Position numbers and translations under genes: made by a program. A DNA stretch of 51,934 nucleotides. Source: Acetobacteraceae bacterium. GTDB taxonomy: Bacteria; Pseudomonadota; Alphaproteobacteria; Acetobacterales; Acetobacteraceae. Shown here piece after piece: positions 17,928-29,441 of this stretch (positions are counted from its first letter, which is position 1; each line of letters opens with the position of its first letter). The DNA lies in contig PLSD01000137.1 in the NCBI GenBank assembly GCA_003164135.1, positions 1 to 51,934 of the forward strand, in the 5' to 3' direction. The notes beneath the pieces were generated by a model that worked only from the letters and a program-made list of their open reading frames with translations, had not been told where the DNA came from and searched no databases.

Positions 17928-18949
17928 ACTAAATCCTGCCTCTCCGAGGCTACTTTAAGTTTCTCCAGCACGCCCAACGCGGCACCGGAATCAATCGCCG
18001 CCGCAGCCCTGGCCACGCCTTCCGGCAAACCTGTCACCACACCGGCAACAATCAGCGCGGCGGCGGCGTTAAATAATATAGTGTCACGATACCCGCTAGG
18101 CACGCCATGCAGCATTGCCAACAGCGCCGCCGCGTTTTCCGCCGCGTCGCCGCCTCGTATCGCCTCATGCGGCACCGGCGTCAGCCCGGCGTCGGCGGCG
18201 CGCACCGTAAATTCGCCGATCGTGCCGTCCTGCAACGCCACCACCTGGTTCTCGCCTTCCAGCGTCAGCTCATCCATCCCGCCGCCATGCACCACCCAGG
18301 CCGACTCGGTGCCCAGATCGCGTAACGTCTCCGCCACCGGGCGCAGCCACGCGGGGTCGTACACGCCCATCAACTGGTGCTTCACCCCGGCCGGATTGGC
18401 CATCGGCCCGGTCAGATTGAAAATCGTGCGCGTGCCCAGCTCCACGCGCACCTGCGCCGCATGCCGCAACGCCGGATGGTGGCGCGGCGCGAACAGAAAC
18501 ACGCAGCCCACCTCCGCCAAAATCGCCGAAAGCCGCTCCATCGGCGGTTCGATATTCACGCCCAGCGCCATCAGCACATCCGCCCCGCCAGCCCGCGAGG
18601 ACAGCGCGCGGTTGCCATGCTTGGCCACCGGCACGCCGCAAGCCGCCAGCACAAAGGTCACGGCGGTGGAAATGTTCAGGCTAGCCGCGCCATCGCCGCC
18701 GGTCCCGCAGACATCCATGGCGCCCTCGGGGGCTACCACCGGCGACATACGCGCCCGCATCGCCGTCACCGCGCCGGTCAGCTCCGCCACACTCTCGCCG
18801 CGCACCCGCATCGCCATCAGCATGCCGCCGATCTGCGCCGGCGTCGCCAGCCCGTCCATCACCACACCAAAAGCGTCCCGCGCGTCATCCGCGCCCAACA
18901 CCTCACCCCGCGCCAACCGCGCCAGCACCGGCTTCAACGAAGCCGTCAT
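17924..18949 (-). CDS. trpD: Anthranilate phosphoribosyltransferase
   Basis: TrpD joins anthranilate with PRPP to give phosphoribosyl-anthranilate. The 341-residue protein has the PRPP-binding [19 protein letters not shown] motif (about 81-98), then [20 protein letters not shown], and the catalytic C-terminal segments ([27 protein letters not shown]). It is a free enzyme, not fused to TrpG. Overlaps of four bases link it to trpG and trpC, implying translational coupling. Confidence 0.97.
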   Translation of the reverse strand: MTASLKPVLARLARGEVLGADDARDAFGVVMDGLATPAQIGGMLMAMRVRGESVAELTGAVTAMRARMSPVVAPEGAMDVCGTGGDGAASLNISTAVTFVLAACGVPVAKHGNRALSSRAGGADVLMALGVNIEPPMERLSAILAEVGCVFLFAPRHHPALRHAAQVRVELGTRTIFNLTGPMANPAGVKHQLMGVYDPAWLRPVAETLRDLGTESAWVVHGGGMDELTLEGENQVVALQDGTIGEFTVRAADAGLTPVPHEAIRGGDAAENAAALLAMLHGVPSGYRDTILFNAAAALIVAGVVTGLPEGVARAAAAIDSGAALGVLEKLKVASERQDLV

Positions 18950-19542
18950 GCCGCCTGCTTGGGCTCGTTGAATTGGCCAGCGAGGTCCAGGAAGTTCTTT
19001 AAAATATCATGGCCATGGCTGGTCGCGATGCTCTCCGGGTGGAACTGCACGCCATAAACCGGCAGCGTGGCGTGGCGCAGCCCCATGATGATCCCGTCCT
19101 GGGTAAACGCCGTCACCACCAGTTCTTCCGGCAGGTCGGAGCGTTTCACGATCAACGAATGATACCGCGTCGCGGTGAACGGGTTGGGCAGCCCGGCGAA
19201 CAAATCAGTGTTGTCATGGTACACCTGGCTGGTCTTGCCATGCACCGGCTCGGGCGCGCGGATCACCCGCCCGCCAAACGCCTGGCCGATGGCCTGATGC
19301 CCCAGACAAACCCCCAGCAGCGGAATTTTCCCCGCCGCCGCGCGCACCAGATCCACGCAAATCCCCGCCTCGTTAGGCGTACACGGCCCCGGCGAAAGCA
19401 CAATCGCCTCCGGCTGCAAGGCCATCGCCTCTTCCACGCTCAGCGTGTCGTTGCGCTTGACCACGCATTTCGCCCCGAGGTCGCCCAGGAAATGCACCAG
19501 GTTGAAGGTGAAACTATCGTAGTTATCAATCAGCAGAATCAT
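18946..19542 (-). CDS. trpG: Anthranilate synthase glutamine amidotransferase subunit
   Basis: TrpG supplies ammonia from glutamine to TrpE for anthranilate synthesis. The open frame extends upstream inside trpE, but the real start is ATG 19540-19542, which overlaps the trpE stop (ATGA) and gives [20 protein letters not shown], 198 aa. The class-I amidotransferase triad is present: Cys in [13 protein letters not shown], and His and Glu in [12 protein letters not shown]. It could also serve p-aminobenzoate synthesis, since no separate pabA is visible here. Confidence 0.97.
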   Translation of the reverse strand: MILLIDNYDSFTFNLVHFLGDLGAKCVVKRNDTLSVEEAMALQPEAIVLSPGPCTPNEAGICVDLVRAAAGKIPLLGVCLGHQAIGQAFGGRVIRAPEPVHGKTSQVYHDNTDLFAGLPNPFTATRYHSLIVKRSDLPEELVVTAFTQDGIIMGLRHATLPVYGVQFHPESIATSHGHDILKNFLDLAGQFNEPKQAA

Positions 19543-21053
19543 GACGCGCGCTCCGGGGCGGTGACATAGCGTGCGGCATCCTCCGCCGCGCGGAACAGCG
19601 CGCGCGCCTTCTGCACGCTCTCGGCATATTCGGCCTCGGGGTCGGAATCCGCGACCACGCCCACGCCTGACTGCACATACATCACGCCGTCCTTCAACAC
19701 CGCCGTACGCAGGCCGATGCAGGTGTCCATCGTGCCGTTGGCGGCAAAATAACCAATGCAGCCGGCGTATAAGCCGCGCCGCGACGGCTCCAGTTCCTCG
19801 ATAATCTCCATCGCCCGCACCTTTGGCGCGCCAGAGAGCGTGCCCGCCGGAAAGCCTGCGATCAGCACATCCAACTGGTCGCACTCCGGCCGCACGCGGC
19901 CTTCAACGGTCGAGGACAAATGCATCACATGCGAGAACCGTTCGACGGCAAAACTCTCCACCACGCGCACCGAGCCAATTTCAGAAACCCGGCCCACATC
20001 GTTGCGCCCCAGGTCGAGCAGCATCAAATGCTCGGCGCGCTCTTTCGGGTCGGCCAGCAGCTCGGCCTCCAGCGCCAGATCGTCGGCCTTATCCATGCCG
20101 CGCCGACGCGTACCGGCCAGCGGGCGAATGGTCACGATCCCATCGCGCAGCCGCACCAGTATCTCCGGCGACGACCCCACGGCAACAAAATCACCAAAAT
20201 CCAGATAGAACAAAAACGGCGCCGGATTCACCCGCCGCAGGCTGCGATACAGCGCAAACGGCGGCAGTGAGAATTTGGCCTCGAAGCGTTGGCTCGGCAC
20301 CACCTGAAACACATCCCCTGCGCGGATATAATTCTTTGCCGTCTCCACCATGGTCAGGAACTCTTCCTTGTCCATGTTGCAGCTCTGCTCCAGCGGCCCT
20401 TCCAGGCTGCCCACCAGTTTGGGCACCGGCTGATCCAGCGCCTTCGCCACATTGTTCAGCCGCAGCTCCGCCGCAGCGTACGCCGAAGCAGCGGAAATCC
20501 CGGCGCGCGGATACACCGGCGCCGCCAGCGTCATCTCATCGGTGACACCATCGAAAATCACGAACACGCCGGGGCGCACCAGCACGCCATCGGGGATGCC
20601 GAGCACATCCGGCTTGGTCTCCGGCAGTTCTTCCATCAGCCGCACCATGTCGTAGCCGAGATAGCCCGAAAGCCCGCCGGTCATCGGCGGCAACCCTTCC
20701 GGCACATGCAGCCGCGTCTCGGCGATCAGGTCGCGCAGGCTGTCCAGCGGCGCATCGCCCACCGGCAGAAACGCATCCGCATCCGTGCGCGCATCGCGGT
20801 TGATGGTCGCCACACCCTTATCGCAGCGCCAGATCAAATCCGGCGCCATGCCGATCACGGAATACCGTCCGCGCGCGGTGCCGCCTTCAACACTCTCCAG
20901 CAAAAACGAGTATGGTTGCCCATGCGCCGCCTTCATGAACGCCGCGACCGGCGTCAGCAGGTCGCCAATGCCGTGACGCCAGACCAGCGCGCCGCGCCCC
21001 TGCTCATAGGCGGCACGAAACTCTTCAAAGCGGTCTGGCGAAATAGCGTTCAT
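19539..21053 (-). CDS. trpE: Anthranilate synthase component I
   Basis: TrpE makes anthranilate from chorismate with ammonia from TrpG; it is the first and feedback-controlled step of tryptophan synthesis. The 504-residue protein has the chorismate-binding signatures [35 protein letters not shown] and [10 protein letters not shown]. An N-terminal [18 protein letters not shown] segment matches the Trp-binding region. It starts 10 bases after ppiD, so there is no room for a trp leader or attenuator directly in front of it. Control must act at the ppiD promoter or by feedback inhibition. Confidence 0.97.
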   Translation of the reverse strand: MNAISPDRFEEFRAAYEQGRGALVWRHGIGDLLTPVAAFMKAAHGQPYSFLLESVEGGTARGRYSVIGMAPDLIWRCDKGVATINRDARTDADAFLPVGDAPLDSLRDLIAETRLHVPEGLPPMTGGLSGYLGYDMVRLMEELPETKPDVLGIPDGVLVRPGVFVIFDGVTDEMTLAAPVYPRAGISAASAYAAAELRLNNVAKALDQPVPKLVGSLEGPLEQSCNMDKEEFLTMVETAKNYIRAGDVFQVVPSQRFEAKFSLPPFALYRSLRRVNPAPFLFYLDFGDFVAVGSSPEILVRLRDGIVTIRPLAGTRRRGMDKADDLALEAELLADPKERAEHLMLLDLGRNDVGRVSEIGSVRVVESFAVERFSHVMHLSSTVEGRVRPECDQLDVLIAGFPAGTLSGAPKVRAMEIIEELEPSRRGLYAGCIGYFAANGTMDTCIGLRTAVLKDGVMYVQSGVGVVADSDPEAEYAESVQKARALFRAAEDAARYVTAPERAS

Positions 21054-21063
21054 TGTCCTTCAA

Positions 21064-22944
21064 TCACTGATAAATCTGCGCAAAAATCTTCTGGTCCACG
21101 GAAACCTTGTCGCGCATCTGTAGCCCGTTCAACAAACTCTCACCGGCATCGTTTTGCAATTGCTTGGTCATGGCCTGCTGCAACTGGGCATAATCATTGG
21201 GGTCCTGCGCCGGATCCGGCTGCACGATTTTCGCCAGCGCCGCCACGGTAAAGCCGGTAGCGGTCTGCTGCATCGTTGCCTGCCCCGGTTTCAGAGTAAA
21301 CAGCACCGGCACCATCCCACTGGGGACACCCGTGGCCGGCGCACCGCGGACAAAGCCCGGCGGCGTGGCCACGGCAGCACCCAACGCCCGGGCCGCATCA
21401 TTCAGGCTCTGCCCCTGATTCACCGCCGTCATCAATGTTGCCGCCTGCACCTCGGCCTCGCGGGTGATCTCCTGCGTGGTCCACGCGCTCAGCACTTTCG
21501 CGCTCACCTGCGCATAGGGTTGCAGGGTGGGCGGCGCCACGGCACTCACGGTCAGGGCAAAGTAGCTGCCATCCGGCCCGTTGGTCAGCTGCGCCGGGTC
21601 CCCGGCATGCGCGGCAAAAGCCGCCTTCACAATCGCCGCCTTCAGCGCATCGCCACCGGGAATCGGCGCCGGCGTGCCATCCGCCGTATTGCCATTGGCA
21701 TCCAGCGTGCCTTGCACTGCGGTCAAGCCCAAATTGCCCGGCAACTGGTCCAACGGCGTCTGCCCGGCCAGCGCGTCCTGCAGATTATCCACATCCTGCG
21801 CCACGTCGGCCTGCGCCTTCTGCATCTGCAGGCTTAGCAACACCTGCGCGCGCAACGCCGCCTCGTCTGCACCGCCCGCGCTGGCCTGCGTTACCTTGAA
21901 CACAAACATGCCATTGGTCCCCGCGACCGGGCCAACCACCTGGCCCGGCGTGGCGGCAAACACAGCCGCCCCCAGTTCCGGCGAGGGTATTTCCGCCTGC
22001 TTGGCCTGGTCCAGCTCAATCGCCTGGGCATCGAATTTCTTCGCCATTGCCTGCATCGCCGCCCAATCGCCCTTGCGCTTCCAGGCCGCTTCCAACCGCG
22101 AGGAGGCCGCGAGGTTATCCACCAATATCACCTGCACGCTGCGCACCGGCGCCGCGGGCGGTGTCGCCTGCGCCGCCCGCGCATAGGCGGCGTCCACATC
22201 GGCCTGCGCCACGCTCTCACGCGGGGCCAGCAAAGCGGGGGATAAAATAACAATTTTCGCCGTGCGCAGCTCCGGCGCCGTGAACAGCGCCGGGTTGTTG
22301 CGCCAGAAGCGCTGCAACACATCATCGCCCGGCGGCTTGGGAGCTGGCTGCGCGGTAAAGGGAATATTCACGGTCTCGGCAAAGCGCTGCTCGCCAATAT
22401 AGCTGAACAACTGCGTCAGCAACTGAACGGGCGGGGCCACGCCGCCCAAAATCGCGCCCAGCATCTGCCGCCCGGCGATGTCATCCTTGACCTCGCCAAT
22501 AAACCGTTCCGGCGAATTGTTGTTCTGCTGCAAAATCTGGGTGAATTTCTGCTGGTCGAACACCCCGTTGGTCTGGAATGCCGGGATCGCGTCGATCATC
22601 TGGCGCACCGCCGCATCCGGCACCGCAACGCCCAGGCTGCGCTGTTCGTCCGCCATAACCTGCTGGCGCAACACTTCGGAGAGAGCGCTCGCGGCAAGCT
22701 GCTGGCGGGTGGCAAGGTCCGGCTGGCCCTGCCCGGATTGGCTCGCCTGGTTCAGCGCCCGCTGGTAGGCCGCCTGCACGGCGGCAACATCCACCTCCTG
22801 GCCATTCACATGCGCCACGGCGGTATTGCTACCAATCAACGTGGTGACATTGGAAATGCCCCAGAACACAAAACCTATCACGAGAAGCGCGAAAAAGCCG
22901 CGCGCAACCCAATTTTCCAGCAACTTGCGTACCCAGACGATCAT
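21064..22944 (-). CDS. ppiD: Membrane-anchored peptidyl-prolyl isomerase (PpiD-like)
   Basis: A 626-residue periplasmic folding factor tethered to the inner membrane. One membrane segment lies at about residues 13-37 (WVARGFFALLVIGFVFWGIS). It is followed by a SurA-type chaperone region (NGQEVDVAAVQAAYQRALNQ) and a parvulin-like domain at about 235-360 (SPELGAAVFAATPGQVVGPV). Parvulin active-site residues are poorly conserved, as in many PpiD proteins, so chaperone activity may dominate. The length fits. It heads the unit with trpE, an arrangement common in alphaproteobacteria. Confidence 0.9.
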   Translation of the reverse strand: MIVWVRKLLENWVARGFFALLVIGFVFWGISNVTTLIGSNTAVAHVNGQEVDVAAVQAAYQRALNQASQSGQGQPDLATRQQLAASALSEVLRQQVMADEQRSLGVAVPDAAVRQMIDAIPAFQTNGVFDQQKFTQILQQNNNSPERFIGEVKDDIAGRQMLGAILGGVAPPVQLLTQLFSYIGEQRFAETVNIPFTAQPAPKPPGDDVLQRFWRNNPALFTAPELRTAKIVILSPALLAPRESVAQADVDAAYARAAQATPPAAPVRSVQVILVDNLAASSRLEAAWKRKGDWAAMQAMAKKFDAQAIELDQAKQAEIPSPELGAAVFAATPGQVVGPVAGTNGMFVFKVTQASAGGADEAALRAQVLLSLQMQKAQADVAQDVDNLQDALAGQTPLDQLPGNLGLTAVQGTLDANGNTADGTPAPIPGGDALKAAIVKAAFAAHAGDPAQLTNGPDGSYFALTVSAVAPPTLQPYAQVSAKVLSAWTTQEITREAEVQAATLMTAVNQGQSLNDAARALGAAVATPPGFVRGAPATGVPSGMVPVLFTLKPGQATMQQTATGFTVAALAKIVQPDPAQDPNDYAQLQQAMTKQLQNDAGESLLNGLQMRDKVSVDQKIFAQIYQ

Positions 22945-22990
22945 CGGCCCTATTTACCCCAAACCCCCGCCTCTATAGCTAGGCGGTCTG

Positions 22991-23032
22991 GACTGGGCAA
23001 TCAGGACTGGCCAATCAAGACTGGGCAATCAA
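22991..23032. repeat. Three tandem 14-bp repeats upstream of ppiD
   Basis: gactgggcaatcag, gactggccaatcaa and gactgggcaatcaa follow each other without gap, about 46 bases upstream of the ppiD start. The period of 14 bases is longer than one helical turn. It may be a regulatory array or simply slippage; no known operator matches. Confidence 0.6.
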
Positions 23033-23115
23033 AGGGAGGCTGTACGGGCATGCGGGTATCAACGGCGGAACACGCCGGTAGGCACGTCATTGGTTCCGCC
23101 AACTGGCAGGCCTGC

Positions 23116-23274
23116 TTAGCGCAGCCCGGCCAGTGTATCGAAAAACAGCGCGGCAGGCGCCGAACGCGTTACTTTGCCACGGCGTGTGCGCGGCTTGGTG
23201 CATTCAATGTCCATCGCCTGCACAACCACAAGCCCGGTAATCGCGACCGCGAAGATGATTAAAAATGTCAACAT
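23116..23274 (-). CDS. Small single-span membrane peptide, unknown function
   Basis: A 52-residue ORF, MLTFLIIFAVAITGLVVVQA, followed by a basic soluble tail (MDIECTKPRTRRGKVTRSAP) and ending FDTLAGLR. An AAGGAG lies nine bases before the ATG (23272-23274). The first about 20 residues form one membrane helix and the tail is Arg/Lys-rich, so the positive-inside rule puts the C-terminus in the cytoplasm. It is on the ppiD strand, upstream of ppiD, and divergent from tpiA. I do not recognise the family. The strong ribosome binding site makes a real gene likely. Confidence 0.6.
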   Translation of the reverse strand: MLTFLIIFAVAITGLVVVQAMDIECTKPRTRRGKVTRSAPAALFFDTLAGLR

Positions 23275-23389
23275 GGTCTGTACTCCTTAACTCTCTGAAT
23301 ACATCATGTTGCATCGCACCATGAATAATCAAGAGAATTTTGCTGCATAGCAACATCTGTAATATTCATAGCTAAACTGGGAGAAGAAA

Positions 23390-24121
23390 ATGCGGCAACT
23401 TATTGCAGGAAACTGGAAAATGCATGGAAAACTGGCGGAAATCGGCGCTTATGCCGAGGCCCTCCGGCAGGCGCCCGGGCATGTCGACCTGCTGATTTGC
23501 CCACCCTTCACCCTGCTGGACCGCTTCAACGCCGCATTGGCCGGCAGTACGGTGGCCCTCGGGGGGCAGGATTGTGCGCCTTGCCCGCAGGGCGCGCATA
23601 CCGGGGATGTTTCAGCCGCGATGCTTAGCGAAGTTGGTGCACAATACGTCATCCTTGGCCATTCCGAGCGCCGGGAGGACCACGGCGAGACCAACGCCGA
23701 TGTCGCCGCCAAGGTTGCAGCCGCCGTGGCCGCCGGGCTGACCCCCATTGTCTGCGTCGGCGAAACCGAGGCCCAGCGCGACGCCGGAGAGGCAAAAACC
23801 GTGGTGCGCAGCCAATTGATCCACAGCCTGCCGGAAGATTTCACCGGCGTGGTGGCTTACGAGCCGATCTGGGCCATCGGCACCGGGCGCACGCCGACCG
23901 AGGCGGACGTCGCCGCCATGCATGCCGCCATCCGGGCGGCCCTGGTTGAACACCTGGGCGAGACCGGCACAGGGACGAAAATCCTCTACGGCGGCTCGGT
24001 CAAACCCGGCAACGCGGCCGCCCTGCTCGCGGTGCCGGAAGTCGGCGGCGCCCTGGTCGGCGGCGCCAGCCTGGCGGCGGCTGATCTGCTGGCCATTGCT
24101 GCCGGCGCGCCCTGCGGCTAG
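23390..24121 (+). CDS. tpiA: Triosephosphate isomerase
   Basis: It interconverts dihydroxyacetone phosphate and glyceraldehyde 3-phosphate. The 243-residue TIM barrel has N8/K10 in AGNWKMHG, the electrophile H91 in ILGHSERRE, the catalytic base E158 in AYEPIWAIGTG, and the phosphate-binding ILYGGSVKPGN and GGALVGGASL loops. GGGAGAAG precedes the ATG. It is followed 30 bases later by secG, a common alphaproteobacterial order (tpiA-secG-pyrG-kdsA). Identification is certain. Confidence 0.98.
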   Translation: MRQLIAGNWKMHGKLAEIGAYAEALRQAPGHVDLLICPPFTLLDRFNAALAGSTVALGGQDCAPCPQGAHTGDVSAAMLSEVGAQYVILGHSERREDHGETNADVAAKVAAAVAAGLTPIVCVGETEAQRDAGEAKTVVRSQLIHSLPEDFTGVVAYEPIWAIGTGRTPTEADVAAMHAAIRAALVEHLGETGTGTKILYGGSVKPGNAAALLAVPEVGGALVGGASLAAADLLAIAAGAPCG

Positions 24122-24151
24122 AAGCCGCGCAACAGTTTCCTCAAGGTTCCC

Positions 24152-24556
24152 ATGATTAAAGTTCTTCTCGTGCTGCATGTCTTCGTCACCATCGCGCTTA
24201 TCGGCGTGGTGCTGATCCAGCGTTCCGAAGGCGGCGGGCTTGGCCTCGGCGGCGGCCAGGGCATGGGCAACTTCATGTCCGGGCGCGGCACCGCCAACCT
24301 GCTCACCCGCACCACGGCGATTCTGGGCACCGCGTTCTTCGTGCTCTCGCTCAGCCTGGCCATGCTCTACAAGGGCGGTGTGGGCGACAACACGGCGGCC
24401 ATCCTCGCCACCCCGGCGCAGAGCACCGCCCCCGCCGTACCGGCTCCCAGCTCGGTCCCGGCCCTGCCCTCCTCGCTGCCGCAGACCCCGGCTGACGCTC
24501 TGCCGCCGCCGGCCGCCCCCGCGGTGCCCGCCCCTGGCAATACCTCCGGGCAATAA
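24152..24556 (+). CDS. secG: Preprotein translocase subunit SecG
   Basis: SecG is the auxiliary subunit of the SecYEG protein-conducting channel. The N-terminal 75 residues have the family pattern: the first membrane helix IKVLLVLHVFVTIALIGVVL, the conserved QRSEGGGLGLGGGQGMGNF loop, then a second helix (LGTAFFVLSLSLAMLY). The tail from about residue 90 is rich in Ala and Pro and low in complexity, as in relatives. Its 134 aa length is usual for the alphaproteobacterial form. Confidence 0.95.
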   Translation: MIKVLLVLHVFVTIALIGVVLIQRSEGGGLGLGGGQGMGNFMSGRGTANLLTRTTAILGTAFFVLSLSLAMLYKGGVGDNTAAILATPAQSTAPAVPAPSSVPALPSSLPQTPADALPPPAAPAVPAPGNTSGQ

Positions 24557-24640
24557 TCCCTGCCTCCTTGCGCGCGCGGAGCTGCTATCCATCCGCGCGG
24601 GTATTTATCCCCTCTCGCTTTTCTCACGACTCGTGTATGA

Positions 24641-27102
<2,462 letters not shown>

Positions 27103-27105
27103 GGG

Positions 27106-27123
27106 GTGCTCCACGTGGAGCAC
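27106..27123. promoter_or_regulatory. Perfect 18-bp palindrome, parS-like
   Basis: gtgctccacgtggagcac is perfectly self-complementary and sits four bases after the kdsA stop. Its 16-bp core tgctccacgtggagca matches the ParB site tgtttcacgtgaaaca except for two symmetric changes per half, and keeps the CACGTG centre. It is not followed by a T-run; the terminator is a separate hairpin. A ParB site is an inference from similarity. Confidence 0.4.
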
Positions 27124-27131
27124 TTGTGAGG

Positions 27132-27170
27132 AAAGCCGTCTAACTGATTGTTAGTACGGCTTTATTTTTT
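27132..27170 (+). terminator. Rho-independent terminator after kdsA
   Basis: The stem aaagccgt-ctaac / gttag-t-acggcttt (27132-27163, one bulged T) is followed by ATTTTTT. It is a clear intrinsic terminator closing the tpiA-secG-pyrG-kdsA run. Confidence 0.88.
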
Positions 27171-27259
27171 ACTTGCACCCCAATTTGTGCGGGTTTGTGT
27201 TGGAAAAGGAATGAGTTGGGCCGGTTGGGCCGGGGGGCTAAGAAAGAGGATGTCCTTAA

Positions 27260-27403
27260 ATGATAATTTTTAGAGATTTTTCCCGGTTTTACTTTTTCCT
27301 GATGGGTTTTGTTGCCATGATTTCAATTTTCCCGCCAAGTGTAACTTTGGCGCAGTCGCGAGATATGCCGGTGGCGCTACCAAGCCAGCACTTAGGCGAA
27401 TAA
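27260..27403 (+). CDS. Small predicted secreted peptide coupled to the acyltransferase
   Basis: A 47-codon ORF, MIIFRDFSRFYFFLMGFVAM, with a hydrophobic core and a plausible signal peptidase site after VTLA-QS, leaving a mature peptide of only about 16 residues. Its TAA overlaps the ATG of the acyltransferase gene (TAATG), which suggests translational coupling. AAGAGG lies about ten bases upstream. The base composition is A+T-rich like the downstream gene. No family is recognised; it could be a leader ORF that mainly sets expression of the next gene. Confidence 0.45.
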   Translation: MIIFRDFSRFYFFLMGFVAMISIFPPSVTLAQSRDMPVALPSQHLGE

Positions 27404-29304
27404 TGACTGAACAGATTGCACGTTATAGAAATGACATCGACGGGTTGCGTGCCATTGCAATTCTTCCCGTTGTTTTTTTTCATTACGGACTGGAGCATCC
27501 TTTCAGCGGGGGATTTGTCGGTGTTGACATCTTTTTTGTTATCTCCGGATTTCTGATCACTAAACACATACATGACGAAATTCAGAATGGCTGTTTCAGT
27601 ATTCTGGATTTTTATAACCGCAGAATCCGTAGGATATTTCCAGCCCTATTTGCGGTGCTGCTTTTTTGTATTGTTTGTTCACTGACTCTCGAAATCCCGC
27701 CCGAAGCCAAAAACACAAGCCAGGGAATTATAGGGGCCACCCTTTTCGTATCTAACGTGATTTTCTATAACATGAGCGGCTATTTCGATGTAAGTTCGCA
27801 GAATAATCCACTTTTACACACATGGTCACTCTCAGTTGAAGAGCAGTTTTATATCGTTGTTCCGCTTTTTTTGTACCTTATGAGAAAGCTCTCGGTCGAC
27901 AAACTGTCTCTGATACTTTGCCTTGCTCTGCTCATAAGTTTTGTTCTTTGCTTTTTTCAAGTTTATCATGACCCGTCCGCGGCATTCTATCTTGTACAAA
28001 ATCGGGCTTGGGAACTACTTCTGGGCTCTGTGGTGGCTATAGGACGATTTCGCATAGTCACCAATAAGCGAACACTTGAATTACTAGGTGCTGCCGGTGC
28101 ACTATTAATAGTCGGTAGCACCTTCATACTTAATAAAAAGTCGCTTTTTCCAGGGCCTGGTGCGCTAGCTCCGTGTTTTGGGGCAGCCTTGGTACTATAT
28201 TCCGGGGCGCGCTATGAAACGGCAGTTTCACGCGCACTTTCTGCTGGCCCGCTTAGATTTATCGGTCTTGTCTCGTACTCATTCTATCTGTGGCACTGGC
28301 CCATTTGGGTCTTTGTTTCCGACTATTATACAATGAGCGTCTTCTCGACGATTCTGCTCATTGGGCTGGTGTTTGGTGTATCCATACTTTCCTGGCATTT
28401 CATTGAAAAACCATTCCGAACAAAGCCATTCCGCCTTAGTTCCAAGGAGGTCGTGAGCATCGCGGGTGCAATAATGGCAGGTACATTGGTGCTGGCATTC
28501 ATCAGTGCACCACTTAACTCGAAAATATGGCATTACGACTCCGCCATGAATAATATCCTTGCTTATGAGAATATACCGATCACGATGCGCGGAGGAACGT
28601 GCTTTCTTGATCCTAATAAAAAAGGTTTACAACCTTTGCTCACTGCAAACTGTCTTGAAATAAAGGAAAAGCAACAAAATTATCTAATTTTTGGCGACAG
28701 CCATGCCGCTGATCTTTGGTATGGATTGTCTCAAGAAAATCCGACCATTAATTTCTTACAGGCATCGGTCGGAGGGTGTCCGCCAATAATCGGAGCTAAA
28801 AGCAGAATAATCGGAGCTAAAAGCAGCAGGGGGTGTGCTATTTTTTTAAACTATATGTTTAATGATTTCATCCCACATCACCACCTAAATGGTATTATTC
28901 TCTCAGCGAGATGGGAGCAAGATGATGTTGAAAATGCGCTTGTAACAGCAAGAAGACTTCGGCCATATGCGGATCGTGTAATTATTTTTGGCCCAAGTCC
29001 AGAATATGATAAGTCGTTGCCGAAATTATTGGCGCGTGGAATGCACGTATATGATATGGTTATCGTTTCTAACCATTTATCAAAGCAGCAAAAAATCATA
29101 GATCATGATTTCGCCAGCGCCCTCATGGGTTCGGGAATTGAGTATATTTCTGTCTATTCGGCGTTATGCCCGGAAAGCAAATGCATAACAACGGTCAACA
29201 ACAACGTTCCTGTCTTTTTTGATAGTAATCACTTCACGGCACCTGGGTCTGAGCTTCTGGCAAAAAGAATTCACTTATTTGGCGACGAAATCGAAGTAAA
29301 ATAA
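27403..29304 (+). CDS. OafA/YrhL-type O-acyltransferase with C-terminal SGNH domain
   Basis: This 633-residue membrane enzyme probably acetylates a surface polysaccharide or LPS sugar. The N-terminal acyltransferase-3 domain starts RYRNDIDGLRAIAILPVVFF (catalytic-type Arg/His), with GGFVGVDIFFVISGFLIT and RRIRRIFPALFA, and about ten membrane helices up to about residue 365. The C-terminal SGNH hydrolase-like domain begins at about 425 with FGDSHAAD (S at about 432) and ends with the DSNHF motif (607-611). The gene is visibly A+T-richer than all neighbours and uses rarer codons, which suggests horizontal transfer. A 21-bp tandem duplication (28785-28826) adds seven residues, giving IIGAKSRIIGAKSS. 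Confidence 0.9.
   Translation: MTEQIARYRNDIDGLRAIAILPVVFFHYGLEHPFSGGFVGVDIFFVISGFLITKHIHDEIQNGCFSILDFYNRRIRRIFPALFAVLLFCIVCSLTLEIPPEAKNTSQGIIGATLFVSNVIFYNMSGYFDVSSQNNPLLHTWSLSVEEQFYIVVPLFLYLMRKLSVDKLSLILCLALLISFVLCFFQVYHDPSAAFYLVQNRAWELLLGSVVAIGRFRIVTNKRTLELLGAAGALLIVGSTFILNKKSLFPGPGALAPCFGAALVLYSGARYETAVSRALSAGPLRFIGLVSYSFYLWHWPIWVFVSDYYTMSVFSTILLIGLVFGVSILSWHFIEKPFRTKPFRLSSKEVVSIAGAIMAGTLVLAFISAPLNSKIWHYDSAMNNILAYENIPITMRGGTCFLDPNKKGLQPLLTANCLEIKEKQQNYLIFGDSHAADLWYGLSQENPTINFLQASVGGCPPIIGAKSRIIGAKSSRGCAIFLNYMFNDFIPHHHLNGIILSARWEQDDVENALVTARRLRPYADRVIIFGPSPEYDKSLPKLLARGMHVYDMVIVSNHLSKQQKIIDHDFASALMGSGIEYISVYSALCPESKCITTVNNNVPVFFDSNHFTAPGSELLAKRIHLFGDEIEVK
28785..28826 (+). repeat. 21-bp in-frame tandem duplication inside the acyltransferase gene
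   Basis: A 21-base unit (aataatcgg..aaagcag) occurs twice in perfect tandem, 28785-28805 and 28806-28826. Because 21 is a multiple of three, the frame is kept and the protein repeats IIGAKSR/S. It looks recent, since the two copies are identical. Confidence 0.85.
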
Positions 29305-29441
29305 CGTATTATGATGCGTTCCGGGGAATAAACGGGGGTAAGACCTGACCGGCCGGTACTAACCTGTGGATTGCGTGTTGTCTGTCCCGTTAGAAGATGG
29401 GGCGCCGGCATGACGGTAGGAGGTGGGATGACCGTGGGCGA

